Made by a program: the position numbers and the translations under genes
Origin: Galbibacter pacificus
Lineage (GTDB): Bacteria; Bacteroidota; Bacteroidia; Flavobacteriales; Flavobacteriaceae
Length of the DNA: 64,000 bases
Assembly (NCBI RefSeq): GCF_029603155.1
Contig: NZ_JAPMUA010000002.1
Location: forward strand, 248,001 to 312,000
Direction of reading: 5' to 3'
Shown here: piece by piece, positions 1 to 7,932 of the stretch
How positions within the stretch are numbered: the stretch's first letter is position 1
Layout of the letters: each line of letters starts with the position of its first letter
The notes under the pieces: model-generated
What the model saw: only the letters and a program-made list of their open reading frames with translations
What the model was told of the DNA's origin: nothing
The model's database searches: none

Positions 1-1
1 A

Positions 2-988
2 TGGATTTTGGAATTAGACAGGGGAGAAGGCATTCCTTGGAAGGGGAACTATTCTTCTTGGCTGGACCAAAAATCGAAGCGTTTGGCACAGGAGCAAAAA
101 CAGGCATCCAAACGCCAAAAAACATTGGAACGAGAGCTGGAATGGGTACGGATGGCACCAAAAGGACGGCAGGCCAAACAGAAAGCCCGTTTAAATAATT
201 ACGATAAATTATTGAATGAAGACCAAAACAAGCTAGACGAAAAGTTGGAAATTTATATTCCCAACGGACCGCGTTTGGGAACCAATGTTATTGAAGCAAA
301 AGGGGTTTCAAAAGCCTTTGGTGATAAATTATTGTATGAAGACCTTAATTTTAAACTGCCACAGGCCGGAATTGTGGGCATTATCGGTCCGAATGGTGCC
401 GGGAAGACCACTATTTTTAAAATGATTATGGGCGAAGAAACTCCCGATAAGGGTTCTTTTGAAGTTGGAGAGACCGCCAAAATTGCCTATGTGGACCAAT
501 CGCATTCCAATATAGACCCGTCGAAATCCATTTATGATAACTTTTCCGATGGACAGGAATTAATCATGATGGGCGGAAAACAGGTAAATACGCGTGCATA
601 TTTAAGCCGGTTTAATTTTGCCGGAAGCGAACAGAATAAAAAAGTTGAGGCTTTGTCGGGCGGGGAGCGCAACCGCTTGCATTTGGCCATGACTTTAAAA
701 GAAGAAGGAAACGTGCTTTTACTCGATGAGCCTACCAACGACCTGGATGTAAATACCCTTCGTGCTTTAGAAGAAGGGTTGGAGAATTTTGCAGGTTGTG
801 CCGTGGTTATTTCTCACGACCGTTGGTTTTTAGACCGTATCTGTACGCATATTCTTGCTTTTGAAGGAAACTCGGAAGTATATTTCTTTGAAGGAAGTTT
901 TTCTGATTATGAAGAAAACAAACGTAAACGCCTTGGTGCCGATGTAACGCCAAAACGTATTAAATACAAGAAATTAATACGCGGATAA
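2..988 (+). CDS. ettA: EttA-type ABC-F translation factor, 3' part
   Basis: This is the C-terminal part of an ABC-F ATPase; the reading frame is already open at base 2 and the start lies upstream of the window. The first visible residues (ELDRGEGIPWKGNYSSW) belong to the arm and linker region, followed by the KGRQAKQKARL segment typical of EttA. The second nucleotide-binding domain then shows Walker A GPNGAGKT, signature LSGGERNRL and Walker B LLLDEPTNDLD with the switch histidine in VISHDRWFLDR. The C-terminus ends in PKRIKYKK, as in EttA. EttA binds the ribosomal E site and gates early elongation according to the ATP/ADP ratio. No membrane domain is present. Identity is secure; only the N-terminal domain is missing from view. 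Confidence 0.93.
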   Translation, partial: WILELDRGEGIPWKGNYSSWLDQKSKRLAQEQKQASKRQKTLERELEWVRMAPKGRQAKQKARLNNYDKLLNEDQNKLDEKLEIYIPNGPRLGTNVIEAKGVSKAFGDKLLYEDLNFKLPQAGIVGIIGPNGAGKTTIFKMIMGEETPDKGSFEVGETAKIAYVDQSHSNIDPSKSIYDNFSDGQELIMMGGKQVNTRAYLSRFNFAGSEQNKKVEALSGGERNRLHLAMTLKEEGNVLLLDEPTNDLDVNTLRALEEGLENFAGCAVVISHDRWFLDRICTHILAFEGNSEVYFFEGSFSDYEENKRKRLGADVTPKRIKYKKLIRG

Positions 989-1003
989 TATTTTTTAAAG
1001 TAT

Positions 1004-1052
1004 AATTCAGTTTGAGCAATGCTTGAATTCTTGGTTTTGTTCAAACTGAATT
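1004..1052. terminator. Bidirectional terminator-like hairpin between convergent genes
   Basis: A perfect 12-bp inverted repeat (AATTCAGTTTGA at 1004-1015, TCAAACTGAATT at 1041-1052) with a 25-nt loop lies between the end of ettA and the end of the convergent epimerase gene. It is followed by AAATTTTT on the plus strand and by an AT-rich tract on the minus strand, so it could serve both transcripts. Confidence 0.6.
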
Positions 1053-1058
1053 AAATTT

Positions 1059-1955
1059 TTAATGAATTGTTATTGAAAAAGTAGCCTCAAAACTTTTATT
1101 CCCCTCAAGTTTAATAAGCCCCTCTTTCTTTTTAAAATCGCCATTGGTATTTTCGTTATCCGTAATGCCAAGCCATGGTTCTATACAAACAAAATCTCCG
1201 TTGGTTTTTGCCCAAATGCCCAAATAGTCAAAATCGGTATAAGAAACAGTAAGGATTTTACCCTTGGTTTTATGCGCCAAGCTTATTTGCTTAGATTTTA
1301 AATCCTTAAAAATAAGGGCGTCGTTTTTAAAAAGTTGGTGTTGCAACTGTATTTTGTCGGTATTTTCTAGAAAAGGAGCGGTCTTTCCATTTTGCAGGCC
1401 TTCATTATTGATTAAATGCCTGTTGCTATTTTCTGTTTTTTCAAATTGAAGTTCGTAATCATTATAATTTTCGGTTTCGGTTTCGGTTTCGGTAAGCGGA
1501 CATTTGAATGCCGGATGACCGCCCAACGAGAACAACATTTCATGATTTCCGTGGTTTACAATTTCATGCTGTATACGGAGTGCTTTTCCTTCAAGGGAAA
1601 AAGTAATGTTAAACTCAAATTTAAACGGATAATCCTTTAGTGTTCCCTCATCATACTTGTATTGAAAAGTAATGCTCTTTTCTTGATGGTCTGTTACCGA
1701 CATATTTTCATTATTACGGATAAAACCGTGTTTTGGAACACTGTATTTTTCCCCTTCATATAAATAAGAACCGTTTTTTAAGGCACCAATTATGGGGAAA
1801 AGTACCGGCGCATGGCTGCCCCAAATACTTGCATCGCCCTGCCACATGTATTCTTGTCCGTTTTGGTCTTTAATGTTGCATATTTCAGCCCCTATTTTGG
1901 TGATTTTTATTTCTAAATGTGAGTTTTTTATGGTGAGTTTTTCAGAATTTTTCAT
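1059..1955 (-). CDS. Aldose 1-epimerase family (LacX/GalM-like) protein
   Basis: A 298-residue cytosolic protein of the galactose mutarotase-like superfamily. The N-terminal part (EICNIKDQNGQEYMWQGD, then HAPVLFPIIGALKNG) and the GHPAF segment near residue 145 are characteristic of the LacX-like branch, which acts on, or senses, the anomeric form of sugars or sugar phosphates. The real substrate cannot be read from sequence. It stands alone between convergent ettA and divergent FMN reductase. The coding sequence carries a four-copy hexanucleotide repeat encoding alternating Thr-Glu (see 1470-1493), in a surface-loop position before NYNDYEL. No signal peptide. Confidence 0.8.
   Translation of the reverse strand: MKNSEKLTIKNSHLEIKITKIGAEICNIKDQNGQEYMWQGDASIWGSHAPVLFPIIGALKNGSYLYEGEKYSVPKHGFIRNNENMSVTDHQEKSITFQYKYDEGTLKDYPFKFEFNITFSLEGKALRIQHEIVNHGNHEMLFSLGGHPAFKCPLTETETETENYNDYELQFEKTENSNRHLINNEGLQNGKTAPFLENTDKIQLQHQLFKNDALIFKDLKSKQISLAHKTKGKILTVSYTDFDYLGIWAKTNGDFVCIEPWLGITDNENTNGDFKKKEGLIKLEGNKSFEATFSITIH
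1470..1493. repeat. In-frame hexanucleotide microsatellite, TTCGGT x4
   Basis: Four perfect copies of TTCGGT lie inside the epimerase-like gene. On the coding strand they read as alternating Thr and Glu codons (TETETETE), so gain or loss of a unit changes the protein by two residues without shifting frame. Confidence 0.9.
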
Positions 1956-2154
1956 GAATTAAAGCTTATTAATGGATACTTGTCAAAAGTATTAAAACCG
2001 AATCATTTATTTAAAAAAGTTGGCTATATTTAATCGGGTTCAAACAAATTAAATACCTGTTGTTATGAAATGCCCATAACTAAATTTAGATACCAACCGG
2101 AATGATAATTGAGGGCATTCCATCTGACCATTAAAAACGATAAAACATTAGCAG

Positions 2155-2691
2155 ATGAAAAAAATTATAGCTTTTGCCGGAAGTAATTCTTCTACTTCTA
2201 TTAATTACGAATTGGTGAAATATACCGTTTCCTTAATTGATGATTTTGACATTCAGTTACTCAATATGACCAATATGCCTTTTCCCTTATTTAGTGAAGA
2301 CGACGAAAAAGCAAATGGATATAAAAATTCCTTAATTGAATTAAAAGATGATATTTTAGAAGCCGACGGAGTTATAATTAGCGTTAATGAACACAACAGC
2401 AATCCATCGGCCTACTTTAAAAATTTAATAGATTGGCTGTCTCGTGTAGACAGGAAGTTTTTGGCTGACAAATATGTTTTTTTAATGGGCACTTCCGCAG
2501 GAAAAAGAGGGGCAATTGGATCTATTACCGTTACCGAAAATATGCTTCCGCGTTTTGGTGCAAAGGTTGAAAACGTGTTTTTTTTGCCGTCTTTCAACGA
2601 GAATTTTTCAATAAAAAAAGGAATCATCACCAATGATGAGCTAAAAGCCAAACACAAGGAACAATTGGGGAGTTTTTTAAACAAACTTTAG
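2155..2691 (+). CDS. NAD(P)H-dependent FMN reductase family flavoprotein
   Basis: A 178-residue flavodoxin-fold oxidoreductase. The N-terminal strand and phosphate-binding loop (IIAFAGSNSSTSIN) and the second FMN loop with VNEHNSNPSAYFKNLIDWLSR match the NADPH-dependent FMN reductase family (quinone, azo or chromate reductase type activities are known in it). The GTSAGKRGA segment forms the third flavin contact. Length is normal for the family. Transcribed divergently from the epimerase gene. Its stop codon overlaps the stop of the convergent outer-membrane gene by three bases. The physiological acceptor is unknown. Confidence 0.85.
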   Translation: MKKIIAFAGSNSSTSINYELVKYTVSLIDDFDIQLLNMTNMPFPLFSEDDEKANGYKNSLIELKDDILEADGVIISVNEHNSNPSAYFKNLIDWLSRVDRKFLADKYVFLMGTSAGKRGAIGSITVTENMLPRFGAKVENVFFLPSFNENFSIKKGIITNDELKAKHKEQLGSFLNKL

Positions 2692-3449
2692 TTGTTTGGT
2701 TGGTCGCCCAGATTTTTTTGCGCAAGTTCGTCGGTAATAAATGGTAAACTTATATTGAATGAAAAATAATGACTTTTATTGTTTCCGTCTATAAAAGAAT
2801 CCTTAAAAACATCGGTAAACCCTTGACCATAACGCAGGCTTACGTATAGCCCTTTTCCGTTTCTTTTGTATTTTAGGTAATAACTTACATTGGCAACCAA
2901 TCCATAATCAATATTATTGGCATGTATACCGACCGATTGTTCAAAGTCCCCAATATCGGCACTAAATGTGGCATCTACATTTTGTTTAAACGACATTTGC
3001 GGGGCCAAGCCAAGCCTTAAGTTGGAATTGGGGATGTTGTAATATACAAAAATGGGCATCTGGATGTAGTTCATGGAAATGGTGGTAGGCACATCTGTAT
3101 ATATATTGTTTAAATACACATCTGGACTGTTCAGGGAAAAAGACTCCATATCAAAACTACGCTTGGATAAAAAATAAGCGGTTGGGCTAACAGACCAAGT
3201 ATCGTTAATTTTTAAATTGCCTGCAATTCCAAAGTTTACGCCAATATTGGGTTTGTTTCCGTCTATGTTCCCAACATTTGTTAGCGGAACACCAATTTCC
3301 ATACTGATATTGAATTTTTTAGAAGCAACTTTGTCGCCAAACAAAGCAGCAAAAATAGCGGCCTGAGCATTTGCCTGATAACCAAAACATGCTATAAATA
3401 CAAAAACAAGCACTGTGTTTAAGACTTTTAGGTTTTCTTGACGTTTCAT
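2688..3449 (-). CDS. Outer-membrane beta-barrel protein, PorT/OmpA-barrel type
   Basis: A 253-residue secreted protein. The N-terminus has a lipophilic signal (VLNTVLVFVFIACFGYQANAQ) with an A-x-A-Q cleavage site common in Bacteroidota. The remainder is alternating hydrophobic/polar strands with aromatic girdles (YFLSKRSFDM, YIQMPIFVYYNIP, YGLVANVSYYLKYKRNGKGLYVSLRYG), the pattern of an 8-10 stranded barrel such as the Bacteroidota outer-membrane beta-barrel family. No plug, TonB box or lipobox is seen. It follows argH on the same strand side but with its own gap of 74 bases, and its 3' end overlaps the FMN reductase stop. Specific function unknown. Confidence 0.7.
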   Translation of the reverse strand: MKRQENLKVLNTVLVFVFIACFGYQANAQAAIFAALFGDKVASKKFNISMEIGVPLTNVGNIDGNKPNIGVNFGIAGNLKINDTWSVSPTAYFLSKRSFDMESFSLNSPDVYLNNIYTDVPTTISMNYIQMPIFVYYNIPNSNLRLGLAPQMSFKQNVDATFSADIGDFEQSVGIHANNIDYGLVANVSYYLKYKRNGKGLYVSLRYGQGFTDVFKDSFIDGNNKSHYFSFNISLPFITDELAQKNLGDQPNN

Positions 3450-3523
3450 GACTGTTAAATCGGTTGATTACTCAAATGTAGCTATTTTATACTATTAATT
3501 TTAGAAAAACACATCTTGAGTAC

Positions 3524-4804
3524 TTAAAAAAGCTTCTCCATTTTTGCTTTAATTTCTTCCAAGCAAAGATTTCCCAAACTTCCTTTGTGCGTATGCGCAA
3601 TGTTCCTTTTAGGTTTAAAAGTCCCGTTTTCTATAGCTTCGCCCATTTGTTTGTAGGCATCGCGAAACGGAACACCGCTAAGGACAAGGTCGTTTAACGT
3701 ATCTACACTAAATAGGTAATCGTATTTTTTATCGTCGAGGATGTTATCTTCTACAATGATGTTTTGTATGGAAAAAACCATCATTTCCAAACACGATTTT
3801 AACTCCTGAATTGCAGGTACAATAATTTCCTTGGTCAATTGAAGGTCCCGGTGATATCCACTTGGCAAATTGGTGGTCAACATGGCCAGTTGATTGGGAA
3901 CGGCTTGAATTTTGTTGCATTTTCCACGGATAAGCTCAAAAACGTCCGGATTTTTTTTATGTGGCATGATGCTGGAACCGGTGGTTAATTCGTTCGGGAA
4001 AGTGATAAAGTCGAAATTCTGACTCATATACAAACAAATGTCCATAGAAAACTTGGCTAAAGTAGAAGCAATGCTGCTTAACCCAAAAGCAGTGCTTTTT
4101 TCAGATTTTCCTCGGCTCATCTGCGCGGCGACCACATTGTATTTTAGCGTTTCAAAATCGAGCTCGGCAGTGGTGAAATCTCTGTCGATAGGGAAGGAAC
4201 TTCCATAACCGGCGGCGCTTCCCAAAGGATTTTGATCTACAATTTTATGGGCGGCATCAATAAAATATAAATCGTCTATCAAACTTTCGGCATAGGCTAA
4301 AAACCAAAGCCCAAACGACGACGGCATGGCTATTTGAAGGTGCGTATACCCGGGCAATAATATATTTTGATACTTATCGGCTAAATTAGTGAGTACATCA
4401 AAAAGTTCTTTGGTACTTGCTTTTATTTGTTCGAGTTCGCTTTTGAGGTATAAATTTACCGCAACCAAAACTTGATCGTTTCTGGAACGGGCGGTATGGA
4501 TACGTTTACCGGTATCGCCTAATTTTTCGGTAAGTAAGTATTCAATTTTAGAATGTACGTCCTCAAAATTATCTTCAATGGTAAATGTACCATTTTCAAT
4601 GGTTTGACCAATGTTGGTCAATTCTTTTACAAGCAGACTTGCTTCGTCTTCTGTAATCAACCCGATTTTATAGAGCATTTTGGCATGCGCCTTCGATGCC
4701 AGCACATCGTATTTGGCAATAACCAAATCCAGCTCCCTATCGGAGCCGACCGTAAAAATATCTATTTTTTTATCTGTAGAAAAGCCTTTTTCCCAAAGTT
4801 TCAT
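3524..4804 (-). CDS. argH: Argininosuccinate lyase
   Basis: A 426-residue fumarase/aspartase superfamily enzyme that splits argininosuccinate into arginine and fumarate, the last step of the pathway. The N-terminal LWEKGFSTD motif, HTARSRNDQV and the flexible catalytic loop signature GSSIMPHKKNPD are all present, with HLQIAMPSSFG in between. The C-terminal part is a little shorter than the 460-470 residues of the E. coli-type enzyme. It is the last gene of the long minus-strand arginine/proline run, about 150 bases after the argE-type gene. Confidence 0.95.
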   Translation of the reverse strand: MKLWEKGFSTDKKIDIFTVGSDRELDLVIAKYDVLASKAHAKMLYKIGLITEDEASLLVKELTNIGQTIENGTFTIEDNFEDVHSKIEYLLTEKLGDTGKRIHTARSRNDQVLVAVNLYLKSELEQIKASTKELFDVLTNLADKYQNILLPGYTHLQIAMPSSFGLWFLAYAESLIDDLYFIDAAHKIVDQNPLGSAAGYGSSFPIDRDFTTAELDFETLKYNVVAAQMSRGKSEKSTAFGLSSIASTLAKFSMDICLYMSQNFDFITFPNELTTGSSIMPHKKNPDVFELIRGKCNKIQAVPNQLAMLTTNLPSGYHRDLQLTKEIIVPAIQELKSCLEMMVFSIQNIIVEDNILDDKKYDYLFSVDTLNDLVLSGVPFRDAYKQMGEAIENGTFKPKRNIAHTHKGSLGNLCLEEIKAKMEKLF

Positions 4805-4958
4805 GTGTTGTATAGTTTGTAAAGTTGAAAGTTTGTAAAGTTTTAATGTTGAAATGCGAAGTTACGAACTTACGTTGTTATGGTGTGTGTTTACTTTTAA
4901 TTTTCCAACTATTAAAATAAGTCCGGTTATGAATTATTTTAATGACATTTAAAAAATT

Positions 4959-6020
4959 TCACAGAACATTTTCCAGCAATTTTATATACAAATCGATGCC
5001 TTCTTCAATTTCCTGTACGTATATAAACTCGTTGGCCGAATGTGATCTGGTGGAATCGCCGGGACCAAGTTTCAACGAGGCGCAGCTTAGTGTTGCCTGA
5101 TCGGAAAGGGTGGGAGAGCCGTAGGTTTCCCTGCCCAGTTCTATTCCTGCTTTTACCAACACATGGTCTTTTGGAATGGCAGACGAATTTAAGCGAATCG
5201 ATCGCGGAGTGACCTCGCACGGAGCTAATTTTTTTAGGGTTTCGTATACTTCTTGGTTGCTGTACTTGTCGTTTACTCGTACATCGATAACGAGTTTTAC
5301 ATCGGCGGGCACTACGTTGTGCTGATTTCCGGCTTCTATTTGCGTGACGGTCATTTTTACGGGGCCGAGGACTTCCGAAATTTTTTCAAACTTATAATCT
5401 TTAAACCACTGCAAAACCTCGATGGTTTTGTAAATGGCGTTGTCATTATTCGGGTGCGCTGCATGGCTGGGCGTGCCTTTTACCAGTGCATCAAAAACTA
5501 CCAAGCCTTTTTCGGCAATGGCCAAATTCATAAGTGTTGGTTCGCCCACAATGGCCACCTCTATTTCTGGAAGATGCTTTAATACCGAATTGAGTCCGTT
5601 TGGACCGGAGCTTTCTTCTTCGGCAGATGCTACAATTACCATATTGTACTTTAAATTTTTTTGCTGATAGAAATATGTAAATGTAGCAATTAAAGAAACC
5701 AGACAGCCGCCAGCATCGTTACTCCCCAAACCGAAAAGTTTTCCGTCTTCGATATGTGCATTAAATGGATCTTTGGTGTATGCCGAATTGGGTTTTACGG
5801 TATCGTGGTGCGAATTTAAAAGAAGTAAGGGTTTGCCTTCTGTATAATCTTCATTAAAGGCCCAAATATTGTTGTTTTCCCTTTTAAAAGGAATTTTATA
5901 CCTATTAAACCAAGCCTCAATCAACGCAGCAGTTTTATCCTCTTCTGAAGAAAAAGATTGTGTTTGTATAAGCGATTTTAAGAGCTCTATGGCTTCTTGT
6001 ATAAGTTGTTGTATGGTCAT
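4959..6020 (-). CDS. argE: M20 family N-acyl-ornithine/citrulline deacylase (ArgE type)
   Basis: A 353-residue M20 metallopeptidase-fold deacylase. Metal and catalytic motifs are intact: SHHDTVKP, GSNDAGG (bridging Asp), ASAEEESSG (general-base Glu) and GEPT. A lid/dimerisation domain follows, around residues 170-280 (VKGTPSHAAHP). In the acetyl pathway ArgE deacylates N-acetylornithine. Here the neighbouring transcarbamylase looks succinyl-specific and would act before deacylation, so the likely substrate is N-succinylcitrulline (inference). It sits between argB and argH on the same strand. Confidence 0.85.
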   Translation of the reverse strand: MTIQQLIQEAIELLKSLIQTQSFSSEEDKTAALIEAWFNRYKIPFKRENNNIWAFNEDYTEGKPLLLLNSHHDTVKPNSAYTKDPFNAHIEDGKLFGLGSNDAGGCLVSLIATFTYFYQQKNLKYNMVIVASAEEESSGPNGLNSVLKHLPEIEVAIVGEPTLMNLAIAEKGLVVFDALVKGTPSHAAHPNNDNAIYKTIEVLQWFKDYKFEKISEVLGPVKMTVTQIEAGNQHNVVPADVKLVIDVRVNDKYSNQEVYETLKKLAPCEVTPRSIRLNSSAIPKDHVLVKAGIELGRETYGSPTLSDQATLSCASLKLGPGDSTRSHSANEFIYVQEIEEGIDLYIKLLENVL

Positions 6021-6095
6021 TTTATTAGTTCTTATGTTTGTATTGTTCTGAGTTGATTTAGTTTGGTATTTATGTGAAAAAAAATATTCTCACTT

Positions 6096-6156
6096 TGTCA
6101 TGCTGAGCTTGTCGAAGCATTTTTTACAATAACCCTTCGACAGGCTCAGGGTGACA
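6096..6156. repeat. Flavobacterial intergenic palindrome between argE and argB
   Basis: An imperfect inverted repeat whose arms contain TGCTGAGCTTGTCGAAGCA and CCTTCGACAGGCTCAGGGTG and which is bounded by TGTCA/TGACA. The same core recurs at 14953-15062 and 37003-37128. It looks like a dispersed REP-type palindrome. It could act as a transcript-processing or partial termination site inside the operon. Confidence 0.75.
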
Positions 6157-6174
6157 TTTTCAATTTAGAATGTG

Positions 6175-6948
6175 TTATAAAGTAATCGTTGTTCTTATTT
6201 CCTTTTCATTGCCAAGCATATCGACGCTTCCAATGTATACTTTGTGCACATTTTTTTCGAGTGCATGAAAACAGTTGTGGAGTTTGGGGAGCATTCCGTC
6301 TGCAATAATGTTTTCTTTTATCAATGCTTGGTATATTTCTGTATTGATATCTGTAATTACCGAATCTTCATCTTCAATACTGCGCAAAACCCCTTTCTTT
6401 TCAAAGCAATAATACAGTTCTGCCTCAAATTCGTTTGCCAATGCAATGGCAATTTCCGAGGCAATGGTATCGGCATTGGTATTGAATAGTTGGCCATCGC
6501 CGTCGTGCGAAATAGCGCAACAAACGGGAGTAATGGTGTTATTGAGCAGTAATGAAAACATATTGGTGTTTACATTGGTAATATCGCCCACAAAACCAAA
6601 ATCGTGTGTTTTTACAGGGCGTTTCACCGATTTTATACTGTTTAAATCGGCGCCCGAAAGTCCCAGGGCATTACAGTTTTTGGCTTGCAGTTTGGCAACA
6701 ATGGTTTTGTTTACCAAACCACCATATACCATGGTAATGATATTCAAGGTCTCTTGGTCTGTAATTCTCCGCCCATCTACCATTTTGGTTTCAACACCTA
6801 GTTTTTCGGCCATTTGTGTTGCCATTTTTCCACCGCCATGAACCAGTATTTTTGGACCTTCAATCTTACTGAAGTTTTCTAAAACCTGCTCTAACGCAGT
6901 TTCTTTTTCTATAAGGTTACCGCCTATTTTTACGATTGAAAGTTTCAT
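6175..6948 (-). CDS. argB: N-acyl-glutamate kinase (ArgB), probably succinyl-glutamate
   Basis: A 257-residue amino acid kinase-fold protein. The N-terminal VKIGGNLIE contains the phosphate-binding lysine. LVHGGGKMATQMAEKLG forms the glycine-rich loop. RRITDQETL and GLSGADLNSIKS are the ArgB substrate-side motifs, and NTNADTIASEIA binds the nucleotide. It phosphorylates the N-acylated glutamate that ArgC then reduces. Without the N-terminal extension of arginine-inhibited kinases it is of the short type. The acyl group is inferred to be succinyl from the transcarbamylase. Located downstream of the XRE gene in the operon. Confidence 0.92.
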   Translation of the reverse strand: MKLSIVKIGGNLIEKETALEQVLENFSKIEGPKILVHGGGKMATQMAEKLGVETKMVDGRRITDQETLNIITMVYGGLVNKTIVAKLQAKNCNALGLSGADLNSIKSVKRPVKTHDFGFVGDITNVNTNMFSLLLNNTITPVCCAISHDGDGQLFNTNADTIASEIAIALANEFEAELYYCFEKKGVLRSIEDEDSVITDINTEIYQALIKENIIADGMLPKLHNCFHALEKNVHKVYIGSVDMLGNEKEIRTTITL

Positions 6949-6950
6949 GT

Positions 6951-7026
6951 GTTGTAAAGTTGAAAGTTTATTTGAAAGTTTATAAAGTTGAATGTTTGTA
7001 ATGTTTGTAATGTTTGAAAGTTGAAT
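6951..7026. repeat. Low-complexity intergenic repeat (GTTGTAAAGTTGAAAG type)
   Basis: A run of overlapping AAAGTTGAAAGTTT and AATGTTTGTAATGTTTG units fills the space upstream of argB. Closely similar strings occur upstream of argH (about 4806-4845) and between ilvB and ilvN (about 48525-48555), so this is a dispersed intergenic sequence class and not a single regulatory site. Confidence 0.5.
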
Positions 7027-7080
7027 TTGATTTTTTTGATTTTGTATGCATGTTTATTAATTATAGAATACTTGTTGTCT

Positions 7081-7665
7081 TTACTTAAAAAAGTTTATTG
7101 CAGGGATGAATTTAAAATTCTTATTTCGATAAACTCTTAAAGTATTTAATAAGATTAAAATAATATTATATACGTACAAAATAATGATCGGGATATACAT
7201 CTTTAATATGGTTGCGGGCTCTATAAAGCTTCCAAATATTTTAAACATTCCAGAAAACAAAAAAATAAAATATGTGAACAGGAGAACCGACCAAGTTATT
7301 TCAAAATTTAGAATAGCTTTCCCCAGTTTACTTACATTCTTTAATTTATCATTTTTTAGGATCCAAAAAATTAAAGGAATAATAATGCCTAATAACGGAA
7401 AGAATAAAAACCCAAGTGGGGATAAAGCCATTACCGTTATATACCCTTTGTCATCTTGAATTTGCCAATCTATTATTTCGTCTGGAGTGGTATTTAATGC
7501 TATTGCTAATCGTTTTAAAGAATCTCCCCGCGGAGTTGTCTCTCCATTTTCTATTCTTTGAATTGTCCTTAAGCTTAATCCGGATTTTTCTGCTAAAAGT
7601 TCCTGTGTCGTTCCTTTTAAATTCCTTAATTCTTTTACTCTTTTTGATAAATTTAAGTCACTCAT
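7081..7665 (-). CDS. Membrane-anchored XRE-family helix-turn-helix regulator
   Basis: A 194-residue protein with an N-terminal XRE/Cro helix-turn-helix (about residues 8-62: LSKRVKELRNLKGTTQELLA, then SGLSLRTIQRIENGETTPRG) joined to three hydrophobic segments: residues 75-100 beginning YITVMALSPLGFLFFPLLGI, about 113-137, and about 150-173. The domain order suggests a DNA-binding head tethered to the inner membrane. No sensor domain is recognisable. It is embedded in the arginine/proline run between argB and the transcarbamylase, immediately after the 8-bp tandem repeat. Co-transcription and a role in the operon's control are plausible but unproven. Confidence 0.8.
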   Translation of the reverse strand: MSDLNLSKRVKELRNLKGTTQELLAEKSGLSLRTIQRIENGETTPRGDSLKRLAIALNTTPDEIIDWQIQDDKGYITVMALSPLGFLFFPLLGIIIPLIFWILKNDKLKNVSKLGKAILNFEITWSVLLFTYFIFLFSGMFKIFGSFIEPATILKMYIPIIILYVYNIILILLNTLRVYRNKNFKFIPAINFFK

Positions 7666-7807
7666 TTTTTTAAGTTTTAATTTGAAGTAAAAGTATTAAT
7701 GAATAAATGTTTTATGTAACGTCTGCAACATGTCATTCTTACGTCATTTTTGTCAAACAATTAATTCTCTGTACATTTTCATTTCTATAATTAATCGAAT
7801 ATTTTTA

Positions 7808-7930
7808 CTTAGCCACTTAGCCACTTAGCCACTTAGCCACTTAGCCACTTAGCCACTTAGCCACTTAGCCACTTAGCCACTTAGCCACTTAGCCACTTAG
7901 CCACTTAGCCACTTAGCCACTTAGCCACTT
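7808..7930. repeat. Perfect 8-bp tandem repeat, 15 full copies
   Basis: CTTAGCCA is repeated without a single mismatch from 7808 to 7927, followed by a partial CTT to 7930. The array ends two bases from the stop codon of the transcarbamylase gene and lies in the roughly 270-base gap before the XRE gene. Such perfect arrays usually vary in copy number between strains. Confidence 0.98.
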
Positions 7931-7932
7931 TA

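Noticed and set aside
7808..7930. CRISPR-like regular repeat
   Set aside because: The units are 8 bases long and contiguous without spacers, so this is a simple tandem array.
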